From Alectoria sarmentosa (Eukaryota > Ascomycota > Lecanoromycetes > Lecanorales > Parmeliaceae): a DNA stretch of 14,618 nucleotides. The position numbers and the translations under genes were made by a program. The stretch covers positions 1 to 14,618 of the forward strand of contig WOGZ01000568.1 in the NCBI GenBank assembly GCA_009733775.1, in the 5' to 3' direction. Under the pieces are notes generated by a model. The model made no database searches. It saw only the letters and a list, made by a program, of their open reading frames with translations, and was not told the origin of the DNA. Below, piece by piece: positions 1 to 8,686 of this stretch (position 1 is its first letter; every line of letters starts with the position of its first letter).

Positions 1-51
<51 letters not shown>
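1..51. repeat. (AAC)17 microsatellite
   Basis: Seventeen perfect AAC units start at the window edge, so the true length is unknown. They end three bases before the ATG at 55 and are in frame with it. No stop lies between, so they would encode an asparagine run if translation began outside the window; otherwise they are 5' leader. Confidence 0.95.
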
Positions 52-52
<1 letters not shown>

Positions 53-54
53 CC

Positions 55-507
55 ATGTCTTCTTCGCCTCCGACCCCCAGCCGCCGCCGCCGCCATGACC
101 GAAACTCTCCATCCCCCCCGGATCCAAACCCCACCTCGCCGTCGTCTCCCCTCGGCTTCTTCTCGACCTCCAACCGTCCCGTAACCGACGCCAGGTCTCC
201 TCCTCCTCCGACGCCGACTCCGGAACCGCACGACGACGACGACGACGACGATGAAGCCGCGCTGGTGGTGCTGGTGCTGGAGGAGGAGAACAACAAGTTC
301 GCACACCGGATCCAACCGTTTCCCGAAGCGTGCCTGCTTGCTTGTCACTGCGTCATGTGCGCGTGGGGCGCGGCGGTCTCGCTGGGGTGTCTGTATGTGT
401 TGGGGGTGGGGGAAGGGCAGGTAAGGGGAAGGGAGAATGTGTGGGTGGATGGTGTTGGCGTTGTTTTGGTGGGGTTGGGTCGTTGGCTGCGTCTTTTTGG
501 GTTGTGA
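55..507 (+). CDS. Hypothetical low-complexity protein with one membrane-like segment
   Basis: A 150-codon open frame, not recognised as any family. The ATG sits in a good eukaryotic context (CACCATGTC), but the frame is open to the window start through the AAC repeat, so the N-terminus may be longer. Residues 1-59 are rich in Ser, Pro and Arg and look disordered. An Asp7 run (60-66) encoded by GAC repeats follows, then a Val/Leu/Glu stretch. Residues about 92-118 are Cys-rich and hydrophobic enough for one membrane helix. The C-terminal 20 residues are Gly/Val/Leu-rich. A good donor-like GTAAGG lies at 421, so a spliced form with a different C-terminus is possible. Low complexity means a chance open frame cannot be excluded. 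Confidence 0.4.
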   Translation: MSSSPPTPSRRRRHDRNSPSPPDPNPTSPSSPLGFFSTSNRPVTDARSPPPPTPTPEPHDDDDDDDEAALVVLVLEEENNKFAHRIQPFPEACLLACHCVMCAWGAAVSLGCLYVLGVGEGQVRGRENVWVDGVGVVLVGLGRWLRLFGL

Positions 508-851
508 GTGGATTGGAATGGAATGGAAAGGGGGGAGGGTTTGGTTCTGAGGGATTTTGGGATGGTTCGGATTGGAAGGGATTCTTTTGGGGGAACAAAC
601 TGGGATGTGGCGTTGGGATCTCGTTTGAAGACTTTTGGATATTGGTCCCGGGTTTTAGGCTTTGATGGAATGGGGATTTGACGGCGTTTTCATCTTCACT
701 CTTCGTAAGCTGTCGGGCCTGTTTGAACCCCCCCAACCTCCCGGCCTGTACGGCCTTTCAACCTTCATATTTTCCCTTCCAACACCCTATAGATCCATCG
801 TCTCTTGTGGGCACGGGATGACATTTTCTCCCTTAGACACACACATTTTGA
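508..851. other. Non-coding stretch, G-rich then mixed
   Basis: Positions 508-640 are strongly G/T-rich on the plus strand, with several GGAATGG/GGATTGG-like words. This suits a 3' untranslated region or an intron of the preceding frame. Short open frames on both strands have no domain features and are not called. Confidence 0.4.
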
Positions 852-1274
852 AAAATCATTTACCAATCCTCGAGTAATGCGCTAGTCCCCTGCTACCCCT
901 TGCTGCAACTGAGCAGCCGAGAGTCTCAAAGTCATGGCAACAGCATCGAGGACCCTGTTCTGGCAAGGGAAGAGCTTGTCCGCTAGGACCTCTTTGAGAG
1001 AGTCCCAATAGCGGCAACACACATGCTACCGCCTTCGGATGGATCTCCAACCTCTGTCTACCGAGGGAAAATCGCTTTGTTCAAGTACGACAGCGAGGAT
1101 CAGCAGATCAACCGAGTGCTGGATCGCAGCGAGCATGTATTCATATGTAAGCTCGCTGGAATGGTCTCGCATCTAGATCAGAGGTTCGACATCTCGACAT
1201 TGCCGAAACCGAAGGCTGATTACCACTACAACCATGGAGTCGCTTGGGTATTATCATGTCATTCAGCTTGCTAG
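852..1274 (+). pseudogene. Possible broken gene with one in-frame stop
   Basis: One frame stays open from 852 to the TAG at 1272-1274 except for a single TAG at 984-986. The residues on both sides look like normal soluble protein, with no bias: EDPVLAREELVR before the stop and DLFERVPIAATHMLPPSDG after it. CAG-to-TAG is the simplest origin of the stop. The ATG at 1023 would leave only 83 codons. The family is not recognised. The last codon shares the CTAG at 1271-1274 with the stop of the convergent F-box gene. An intron covering the stop, or pure chance, are alternatives. Confidence 0.3.
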
Positions 1275-2719
1275 GCTGACTTGCCAATCGGATTCTCCTC
1301 CCCCTTCGTAGCATTGGCACTGATATTGCTCATCAGCCGATCAAAAGCCACCTGATCCTCTCCCCGCTCAAAAGCAGCCTGATTCTCGTCGTCATCGACA
1401 AAGCAATCGCCATACTTATCGCTCAGCGTTGCGTACCCAAACACACGTCGTTTCGCATCTTCACTTAATACATGTCTTATCTGCTGCACGTTCTCCGGGT
1501 CTGCCTCCTCCTGTGAGAAGCTGTAGTACAAGGGTGCGTTATAAGGCCGTATCTCGAGATGGGACAATTTCTTCAGATCTGCCCTGTACAGGGCATCGAA
1601 GAAGTGGTTCCAGTAGAAGCCGGCGTTATCCTGTAGGCCATTGACGCTGCTGGTGCAGTCGTGCAGGGTAAGCTGCTCCAGGGTATCTGTGTGGCTGATT
1701 ACAAAATCGACGAGCTCTTGGCAGATGAAGATGTGCTGCAAATGCAGGGACTTGAGCAGCGGCATTTGCCCTTTCTTTAGCGCCAGGCGTGCGTGTCGCA
1801 TCCCTTCCAACCCAATGGGCCCTTCCTCCGTAGCCTTGAGTATCAGACTAGTCGCCGATGCCAGGTGGTCGAAGAATAAATCATCAAATCTCGCGACGCA
1901 CTCTAGGTAACCGTCGCACGTACTGACACACCAACCCGCACCATTGTTCCCCCCTCTCACAGAAAGACTGAAGCACTCGACTTGACTCAGAAGTTTGTGA
2001 AAGCTCTGGCTTTCATACGGTTCAGTATACGTCCATACAAACTTTCTGATCTCCAGAGCCCTAAGCTGTGGTGGTTTGTTGCGTAGGAGCGTCTCAAAAG
2101 TCGTCGTCATCAGCGCCTTCCAGGCGCGCGCTGGCTCGGGGTTTTCGTTGTCCACGATTCCTTCGGCGTCGTAATAGTCTTCGAAAGGGTCTTCGTAGGG
2201 GTAGGTGAAGCCAATGCTGAGAGACTCGAGATTAGGGAATTGGTGCAAGTCTGATAGGAGGTTGTCGACGACAAGGGGGAGTGTGATGGTGAATGGCTTC
2301 TCCTCTTCTTCTTCGGCTTTGTCGAATTCTGTGTGAAACCCCTCGGCCAAAGCCTCAACGTCCCCATCGTCGTCTGGGCTGGTCATACCCAATGGAATGG
2401 TGCCGAGAAAGTAAATTTCCTTGACGAGAGCGCCATGTGGACTTTTCAAAAGGGAGTCCACGGAAGCACCGCTCTTCTCGTCATTGCGCAACTTGACACT
2501 CTTGAAGATGCACGGAGCAAGTAGATTTCGAAAGTAGTGCGACGTGCAGCTCCAATTCATCAGATCTCGATGGTAATGGAATTGATCGTCCCGATCTCGG
2601 GATTCCTGATTGGGATCCTGCTCCAACGACTTCTCATGGAGCAAGTCGTCATGTTGAGAAAGCTCTTGGAAGATGTTAAGATATAGTTCATCAGATAGAT
2701 CAAGCAGAGAGCAAGGCAT
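1271..2719 (-). CDS. F-box domain protein
   Basis: An intronless 482-residue protein. The N-terminus matches the F-box pattern: LLDLSDELYLNIFQEL at residues 5-20, then, after an unusually long charged insert (about 24-52), the second half with WSCTSHYFRNLLAPCIFKSVKL (56-77). F-box proteins bind Skp1 and present substrates to SCF ubiquitin ligases; this is family knowledge. The rest is typical of fungal F-box proteins: Leu-rich segments (for example 143-170 and 320-360) that may form irregular leucine-rich repeats, acidic patches, and a polar C-terminal tail. The ATG at 2719 is the first in the frame and sits directly before the F-box, which supports it as the start. Substrate unknown. Its stop overlaps the plus-strand frame ending at 1274. 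Confidence 0.85.
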   Translation of the reverse strand: MPCSLLDLSDELYLNIFQELSQHDDLLHEKSLEQDPNQESRDRDDQFHYHRDLMNWSCTSHYFRNLLAPCIFKSVKLRNDEKSGASVDSLLKSPHGALVKEIYFLGTIPLGMTSPDDDGDVEALAEGFHTEFDKAEEEEEKPFTITLPLVVDNLLSDLHQFPNLESLSIGFTYPYEDPFEDYYDAEGIVDNENPEPARAWKALMTTTFETLLRNKPPQLRALEIRKFVWTYTEPYESQSFHKLLSQVECFSLSVRGGNNGAGWCVSTCDGYLECVARFDDLFFDHLASATSLILKATEEGPIGLEGMRHARLALKKGQMPLLKSLHLQHIFICQELVDFVISHTDTLEQLTLHDCTSSVNGLQDNAGFYWNHFFDALYRADLKKLSHLEIRPYNAPLYYSFSQEEADPENVQQIRHVLSEDAKRRVFGYATLSDKYGDCFVDDDENQAAFERGEDQVAFDRLMSNISANATKGEENPIGKSA

Positions 2720-2731
2720 GGCTATCTGTTT

Positions 2732-2758
2732 ATTGCTCGTAGAGGATTGCTCGTAGAG
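2732..2758. repeat. 13-bp tandem direct repeat in the F-box 5' leader
   Basis: ATTGCTCGTAGAG occurs at 2732-2744 and 2746-2758, separated by one G. It lies 12 bases upstream of the F-box start codon, so it probably falls in the untranslated leader or core promoter. Function unknown; simple local duplication is likely. Confidence 0.8.
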
Positions 2759-2839
2759 ACAAGTTGGTTGTAGTCTACCTACACATCATCGCTGGGAATG
2801 GGATATTTATTCGTCAGCCAGGCTCCAGGCGACTTAGTG

Positions 2840-2939
2840 TTAGCGTCCGTTAGACTAGCGGATTTTCCGACTCCAAGGATCCTCTTAGCGTCCGTTAAAC
2901 TAGCGGTATCAATATTTCCAACTCCAAGGATCCTCTTAG
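2840..2939. repeat. Two-copy direct repeat of about 45-50 bp
   Basis: Copy 1 begins at 2840 and copy 2 at 2885. Both start TTAGCGTCCGTTA(G/A)ACTAGC and end CTCCAAGGATCCTCTTAG. Copy 2 carries about six extra bases in the centre, and the last few bases of copy 1 overlap the start of copy 2. Differences include G/A transitions. Confidence 0.8.
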
Positions 2940-2975
2940 TTAATTCCGCTGACTCGGCTGAAAGACTTCAACTTT

Positions 2976-2993
2976 CGAGAAAGATCTTTCTCG
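2976..2993. repeat. 18-bp perfect palindrome
   Basis: CGAGAAAGATCTTTCTCG equals its own reverse complement. It lies about 260 bp upstream of the F-box start. A dimeric transcription-factor site or a chance hairpin are both possible. Confidence 0.7.
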
Positions 2994-3295
2994 GAGTACC
3001 TTGCCGAGTTCTTTGTTTACATCTAAATTGACACTCTCTCTGGATAGGTGCATTCAGGAGGATTGTGAAGGAGAGCTGGCTCGAAGGACAAAGGCTGCGC
3101 GTCGTGACGTCGGGAATTGAGATTCGAAGGAGTTCGTGAAAGGACTCTTATTGCATTTCGACAAAATGCCAAGAATCTCTATAGAAGCTACGAGACTGGA
3201 CAGATGGTATACATGAGTAGATTGTTCATCCCTTGAGCTCGTCCCAAAAGTAATTCAAATGGTCGAACAACCTTATTCCTCGATCATCCTCTCGG

Positions 3296-3316
3296 GGGGA
3301 GAGGGTTTCTCTCCCC
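3296..3316. repeat. Short GC-rich hairpin downstream of the transporter
   Basis: GGGGAGAG and CTCTCCCC form a perfect 8-bp stem around a 5-base loop, about 70 bp past the transporter stop on its own strand. It may lie in the transporter 3' untranslated region. Fungal mRNA ends do not depend on such hairpins, so a role is not implied. Confidence 0.5.
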
Positions 3317-3385
3317 TTCCTTAAAAAAGAGATCAGTGCACGAGTACCAGGTCGTGGTCATGCTATACACCAATTCGTCTTTTTT

Positions 3386-5372
3386 TCACACCACAATTTG
3401 TTTTCTCTGCCACATGAGGAAAGTGACCGGTACCTGGGCCGCAGAAAAGCCAATCATAATCCGCAACTGTAAATTGTACCCGCGTGCAAAGATGCCTCTT
3501 ACAGTTTCCGCCAACGCCGGGGGCAACGTCCCGAGAGCATCGGTCGATTGCAGTAGAGCAGCGATCTGATCCGGGGGTAGAAGGCCCGCCAGGCGATTCC
3601 TCAAGTAGCTGTTGATCACAGTCGTGACAATCGCAAGGCCTATGGCGCCACCCATGGTGCGGAACTGTATCACCGCGCTCATCGCCACAGCTAGGGGTCG
3701 TATCAGTAGGCCACACCAGAATTGGTCCAGATGTGACATGGAAGTACGAACACTTGTCTCGTTTCTCAACAGCAAAAGGGGTCATCAAAATCACACAGCA
3801 CAAACTGATGCCAACTGCGAACCCAGCGATCGCTTCATAACCGTATTGGGCGCTGCTTATATGGGTCGTTTCGGGGGCAGTGCTGAGTAAGGCAAAACCC
3901 ACAACCTGAATGGCGGACCCTCCCAGCATCAGATAGATAGGGGGTATCTTGGCCCTTCCTGCCACAGCTGCAGTCAACGCGGAGCCGATAGCGCATGGGA
4001 TTGCAAAGGGGAGGAGGCGGACACCAGCGCCAAGTGCTGACATGTTGTTCACGGCTTGAAACCTTTGCGGTATCTGGATGATCGCGACCGTGAAGGGTGC
4101 GCCGGTGAAGAATATACTCCTGTTCCGCTTTCAGCATTTGTGACATGTCTGACCACTTAGGTCGGGTTACACTATCAATCCAATCCGAACCCGACTCTGC
4201 ATGAATCTCCACGGGAAGACTGGCTCCCTAACACCTGCTGCGCGAGTTATCTTCCATGACCACGCTAGAAACGCTATCCAGGATAGGCCGGACACGACCA
4301 ACACCACAATGACATATACCGATCTCCACTGATACCGGATACCTGCCTCCTCAAGTGCGGATACGAGGAGGATTGTTGCTGATAATAGAAGAGTAGTCCC
4401 GAGGAAGTCGACTCTATTGAGTTGTGCTTTGGAGAAGCTTTGGCGCAATGTGAGTGGTTTAAACGATGATGGGGAAAGGCCATGGTGGGGAAAGTTTGTG
4501 GGTATAGCGATAAGCAGTAAGATGATTGATAATACGCCTACTGGAACACTGCGGAGAGGTTATTTCAAGAAAGTATCCTAATCACTTGCACTTACTTCAA
4601 CAAAAAGATCCATCTCCAGGTCGTATATTTGTTGACGGCTCCTCCCAGAAGCGGTCCTAGAAGAATCGCCACTGCAAAAACGACCGAGACCATGCTGGTA
4701 TATGACGCAAATTTCTCAGGCGGAACCAGCTCGAAGAAGATGACAAATGCCATTGAGTAGGTGCCAGCGCCGCCTATGCCTTGGAGTGCTCGAAAGATAA
4801 TCCTAATTTGACTTGAGTATTTTATTTTCCATGACGTACACTCCGCAAGGAACTCACAGCTGGGTGATCGTCTGTGCGGCTCCACAAGCGCCCGAGAAGA
4901 TGACGAATAGACAGACTGATGCTATGATGAAGAGTTTGCGACCGAATATGTCGCTCAGTTTTGCCCAGATGATGAGGAAGCCTGCCAAATCACTAAGTGC
5001 GTACTCGAGCAGCGGTCACGGAATTTTACCCGTGTAGGTGAGCATGTAGGATGTCACAATCCAGCTGCTTTCACTGAAGCCTTGTAGATCGTCCGTTATA
5101 GCTATCAACGATGTCGCAACAATGGAGACTTCAAGGCTCGCTAGGAAGAGAGCTAGGCACAACCTGGAATACTACAGTTAACAACATTCCGGTTAGCCAT
5201 TGGTAATGGTGACCTACGCTATTGTGACCACATGAAGAGACCATCCATTCAGATAATTCGTCACAATATCGTCCGATTCGTTGGGGTGAGCAGACCGATC
5301 TCCATATACAGGAAAAGGTATCTCGGATGACGACGTAGGCTTCGTTTGTAACGTAGCCTCCTTCTCTGCCAT
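3386..5372 (-). CDS. Major facilitator superfamily exporter, DHA2-type (14 helices), seven exons
   Basis: Proton-driven plasma- or vacuolar-membrane efflux of drugs or metabolites is the family role; the substrate cannot be read here. My splice model has exons, in order, at 5372-5218, 5163-5030, 4981-4858, 4802-4596, 4548-4171, 4119-3752 and 3690-3386. All junction phases agree and give 556 residues and TGA, a normal DHA2 length. The start (AAAATGG context) precedes a polar N-terminus of about 50 residues. Landmarks: LEVSIVATSL (62-71), SSWIVTSYMLTYTG (84-97), motif A region with KLSDIFGRK (104-112), motif B region FRALQGIGGAG (141-151), motif C core GPLLGG (187-192), TWRWIFLLNVPVG (199-211), and late QFRTMGGAIGL before helices 13-14. 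Glu63 replaces the Asp more often seen at the start of helix 1. The least certain junction is the last intron, with a GTTCGT donor chosen because it restores the family spacing between EKRDK and QFRTMGG. No internal stop is left, so the gene appears intact. Confidence 0.93.
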
Positions 5373-5518
5373 TTTATCGCCGGTTGCAACTTAATGAAGC
5401 TGAAGTAAGTGTTGTCAAACGGTTCTTTCTCCAGATATCTGACGATCCAGTGGTTACGGCACTTGAATTCTTCGAAAACAGAAAAAGGCTGAAAGTTGAT
5501 GGATGACAACCCATAGTC

Positions 5519-5840
5519 TCATACTTTTGGCAGATCAGCAAACGAGGCTGAAGGTCCAGCAGCCTGCGGGATGAATGCAGTCACCCACACCTCTGGCAGA
5601 TGCACTGGATCTTCCGCTTCCACGGTTGTATGCATACAATGAACACGAAGCGCAGTGTGTCCCATAGCTCTGCATTGTGGCGTACCCCTGTTCTTTATAT
5701 TTGGGAGCCATTTGTGCATACTTAGATGACTTTACAGAAATGTAGTGGTGCAGGATCATCTACAGGTAGCCGTTTCCAATGACCAAGAACAGCAGCATTA
5801 CCGAAATTCCAAAAGAATCACAAAAGAATAAGCGAGAAGT
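5519..5840 (-). pseudogene. Unrecognised coding remnant, copy 1
   Basis: On the minus strand three overlapping frames each carry a protein-like piece: GNAAVLGHWKRLPVDDPA near 5800-5745, then YAQMAPKYKEQGYATMQSYG near 5715-5660, then ALRVHCMHTTVEAEDPVHLP and WVTAFIPQAAGPSASFADLP up to a stop at 5519-5521. The frame switching suggests a frameshifted gene, or short exons I cannot place. The first part resembles copy 2 upstream. The family is not recognised. It lies about 150 bp upstream of the transporter start, in the same orientation, and could overlap its promoter. Confidence 0.35.
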
Positions 5841-6198
5841 CATCAGGGCGCAGGAAGACGGACGGACTAAGACGGACAAGACTGATGAAATAGCTGGGAA
5901 TTGAAGTTTGAAAGGCAAAACGGCAAGTGCTCAAGACAACCTTCTTCATCATCTCGCCAAAAAGAATGAAAATCTCCGGCAAAGACTCTCCGCAGGCATC
6001 AAGCTGTAAGCGTAATCAGAATTCTACAAACTCTCAAGCTGGCCCACTCGCGTCTGGACCGCAAGCACGATATGCAAGATACCGCATTCTTTATGAGTAG
6101 GGCGGTGCTACCTCGGTCAGCAGGAAGACATTTCCGGCGCACGTTCCGTCCCTTGAGAGAGCCACTAGCTCACATTTGATCGGCATGTATACTCGTAC
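5841..6198. other. Stretch between the two remnants
   Basis: Normal base composition and no frame long enough to support. On the minus strand 6178 down to about 6085 reads a 31-codon frame with MPIKCELVALSRDGTCAG near its start. This could be a continuation of copy 2 after a splice or a shift, but it is too short to call. Confidence 0.3.
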
Positions 6199-6453
6199 TC
6201 ACAACCTGAAGAAGGAATTAAAATTCAAATATCCGAGAGACATCGGCACATAGATGATGTTACAGGTTTTACAAGGGTGTAGTGGAGGGTGCAAATGTGC
6301 TGGTAGCAGTCCAGGATCGCCAGAAACAGCAGCATTGCCACGTGCGAAGGTGTGACCAAGTGGCCAAAGATTCCAAAGGATATTGACAAATTGGTACTCT
6401 GTAAGCGAGGCCTTATAGAACGGCGCAGTGAGACGTAGAAGGGTTTCGGGCCA
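6199..6453 (-). pseudogene. Unrecognised coding remnant, copy 2
   Basis: An 84-codon stretch open between TAA (6454-6456) and TGA (6199-6201) with no upstream Met. The composition is protein-like: LTEYQFVNILWNLWPLGHTF, then ARGNAAVSGDPGLLPAHLHP, then IIYVPMSLGYLNFNSFF. It corresponds to copy 1 at 5724-5816. Both share, in the same order, ATTCCAAA, AACAGCAGCATT, GTAGC(C/A)GT and TGTAGTGG in plus-strand words, with a 22-bp spacing between two of them conserved exactly. It may be an internal exon or a fragment from a tandem duplication. Function unknown. Confidence 0.35.
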
Positions 6454-6976
6454 TTATCCTAGCGGAGACGCAACCACTCGTTGTCGATAAGCGGGAGCTG
6501 AGGTGCTACAGGGCGAAACCCCCACTTGACCTCAATGGCTCGCCGAGAAAGGAGGTTTCCGCATAATTGGCGGACGCCACATGAAAGAAGCAGTCCACGA
6601 CCGGATACCAGCTAAAATTACCAACAATCTGTAAGTCATCAAGCCTTATCAGCCTTATTTCCATATGATTATGTACTGTTCTTTGATTTTGGGAGTGACA
6701 GTCGCCATTAGCTCGGGCAAATTAAGCGCATTCAACAAGTGACTCAAAACTTACGAGGGACGGCCGAACCTAACAGACCTGAATTTCAGGGCAGGGGTGC
6801 TGTCACACTTATATTCTAGACCAGCGCTTATGCGGGTAACACGATGGACGGATCAATCATGCTCTCCTTAAGTATGCAGAGTGTGCTCACTACATGCCAC
6901 ATCATGCCACATGCGGGGATCAACAGTCCGAGCTTCCCCTTTTCAACAAATTTTCCGGCGGGGTTCAAGTTCTTGA
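6454..6976. other. Flank of the transposon island, no gene seen
   Basis: The base composition is still normal. Short frames exist on both strands but none is longer than about 60 codons with sensible content. A plus-strand frame starting at 6844 runs across the transposon end at 6979 and is therefore taken as chance. Confidence 0.5.
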
Positions 6977-6978
6977 TA

Positions 6979-7051
6979 CAGTCGACGCTCGCTATAACGG
7001 AACGACAAAATCATCTATGTCATTCCGCTATAGCGAGATTCCGTTGTAGCG
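6979..7051 (+). repeat. Left terminal inverted repeat with three subterminal motifs
   Basis: After the terminal CAGTCGACG the left end carries the 13-bp motif TTCCGYTRTAGCG three times: inverted at 6990-7002, direct at 7023-7035 and direct at 7039-7051. The first two form a hairpin with one mismatch. Such arrays are likely transposase-binding sites; that role is inferred. Confidence 0.8.
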
Positions 7052-8061
7052 AAAGTACGCTAGTAAATAGCCTTAGCCCTACATATAAAAAATCGCTTGA
7101 TAATCATCATATTCATTTATTTCGCTCTCAACCAGCTATTCAAGTTATCTTATTATAATATAACAATCTTGCGAAATTATAATTCGCGTTCACGTTTTCA
7201 TAAAGCCTTCGCAAGAGTTACGTTTTTATGCTTCTATTATTTCTTATATGTTTGAAAAAATTTTAATATTGAAAAGGTTTTCGCAATCGATATCGAAGTT
7301 ATCTCTTTTATTACTTTTTTATTTAATTTAACGACATATTTTTCATCAAAATGAGTGATAATAATCTTAAATGCATTTTTTTTGATTATTAATCGCTTTT
7401 ATAATTGAATTTAAGAAGTTTTAAATGTTTATTCGCTTATAAATCTATTTTTGATTTTTGATTTTTATTATATTAATAATAATAGTAATTATAATCTTTC
7501 GAAATTTAAATCATTTATCGTCGACGATAAATTTTAAAATTTTTATTTCAAATTAATTATAAGTCTGCGAGCGTATTTAACAATTATATATTATGTTTAT
7601 AAAAACGTGATTTTTTTTAAATTAATATTCCCCATTTGATTATATATAAAACATGTATAAAGATTTTAAAATTCTCATTTATATCGAATATATTAATTAT
7701 ATATTAAACAAATTAACGTCGCATATAAGTCTTTTAATTTTAAATAATATTTTAATTTAATGATTAATGTAAAGAAATCGCATTTAAAAATAATTACAAT
7801 ATAATTATTCATTTTAATTCTTTATAACGATATTATTATAAAATATAATTTATTTTAATTCGTGAGTGTTGAAATTGTTTATTAATAAAAATATAAAACG
7901 TTTTATAAAATTGTGAGAATAGTTTAATTATTATTAAGTTATAAATTAAAAAGATCGAGAGTATCGCGCTTTATAATCGATACGCCTTATTTAACTTTAT
8001 AAAAACCTGTTATATCCTCGCTATAAATTGTTAAAGTGATCACATTTTAACAATTATCCCC

Positions 8062-8095
8062 TTTTTTAAAATCGCGTTTTCGCGATTTTAAAAAA
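8062..8095. repeat. Perfect 15-bp-stem hairpin inside the TRIM-like interior
   Basis: TTTTTTAAAATCGCG and CGCGATTTTAAAAAA pair around a TTTT loop. The equivalent in copy 2 (about 8840-8870) has one C/A mismatch, ACCGCG against CGCGAT. This looks like a single transition in a formerly perfect stem. Confidence 0.75.
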
Positions 8096-8268
8096 AATTG
8101 ATTCGAGAATTTTATTTTGATTAACGACTTTTATAAAATTGATTTAAAACGCAATGCGTTATCTTTGTTCGAAATGTTTGAAATTTTTTATCTTAAAGAT
8201 TTTTATAAGATATGAGATACGTTATAAAAACTTTTTTAAAATATATATTTCGATATAATATATCGAGG

Positions 8269-8340
8269 TTCGATTATTAAACAAATTATTTAATTTTATT
8301 CGAATTCGATTATTAAACAATTATTTAATTTTATTCGAAT
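8269..8340. repeat. Internal two-copy direct repeat of about 35 bp
   Basis: TTCGATTATTAAACAA followed by TTATTTAATTTTATTCGAA occurs twice in tandem here. It recurs twice in the second TRIM-like copy near 9043-9115, with ATT/ATC changes. It was therefore part of the ancestral interior. Confidence 0.65.
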
Positions 8341-8686
8341 AAAAGTCTTAAGATACGAAATTGTATCGCTTTTAAAAGTCGATATTCGATAAATTTAAAA
8401 CTTTTGCTTTTTAAAAAATGTTTTTCGATTCATACATAATGGGCTCGAATTCTCGAAAATTAGAAAATCAACGAATACATCTCGTAATGATTAATTTTTC
8501 CGAGGTTAATCAAATTTCGAAATTTCAACGCGATACAATTATGAGAATAATTCGATTATTATTAAATCATAAATCAAAAAAATTAAAAATATCGCGTTTT
8601 ATGATCGATACGCCCTATTTAATTTTATAAAAATCTGTTATATTTTCGTTGTAAATTGTTAAAACGATTACGCTCTGATAATTAAT

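Larger units (their letters stand above)
2720..3385. other. Intergenic region between F-box gene and transporter
   Basis: This holds the 5' flank of the F-box gene and the 3' flank of the transporter, both on the minus strand. I see no convincing gene. The plus-strand frame at 2798-3031 gains its length from a direct repeat. Small structured motifs inside are listed separately. Confidence 0.6.
7912..8672. mobile_element. TRIM-like element, copy 1 (133-bp repeats around 495 bp)
   Basis: Two direct repeats of 133 bp (7912-8044 and 8540-8672) bracket a 495-bp interior. The left repeat begins TGTGA and ends TCACA, the TG...CA form with short inverted ends expected of LTRs. Size and lack of coding content fit a terminal-repeat retrotransposon in miniature. 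No primer-binding site or target duplication could be recognised after mutation. Other tandem-repeat origins remain possible. Confidence 0.6.

Noticed and set aside
353..736. 127-codon minus-strand frame, Pro-rich
   Set aside because: It is the complement of a G-rich stretch and overlaps the better-started plus-strand frame. Low complexity, no domain.
1429..2524. Several plus-strand and alternative minus-strand frames inside the F-box gene
   Set aside because: Shadows of the F-box coding sequence in other frames, without domain features.
2798..3031. 77-codon plus-strand frame
   Set aside because: Its repeated peptide comes directly from the 45-50 bp DNA repeat; no other support.
3363..4052. 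229-codon reading of the transporter without splicing
   Set aside because: Its C-terminal third is out of frame. Splicing 3691-3751 restores conserved transporter residues.
4813..5037. Plus-strand frame opposite transporter exons
   Set aside because: It lies antisense to conserved motif-bearing exons, with no protein features of its own.
5261..5509. 82-codon minus-strand frame upstream of and across transporter exon 1
   Set aside because: It runs in a different frame through exon 1 and has no conserved features; the ATG at 5372 fits the family N-terminus.
6844..7158. 104-codon plus-strand frame
   Set aside because: It crosses the transposon terminal repeat and the composition boundary, so it is a chance frame.
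8418..8630. 70-codon plus-strand frame
   Set aside because: It spans the junction of the TRIM-like interior and its repeat; the second copy does not keep it open.
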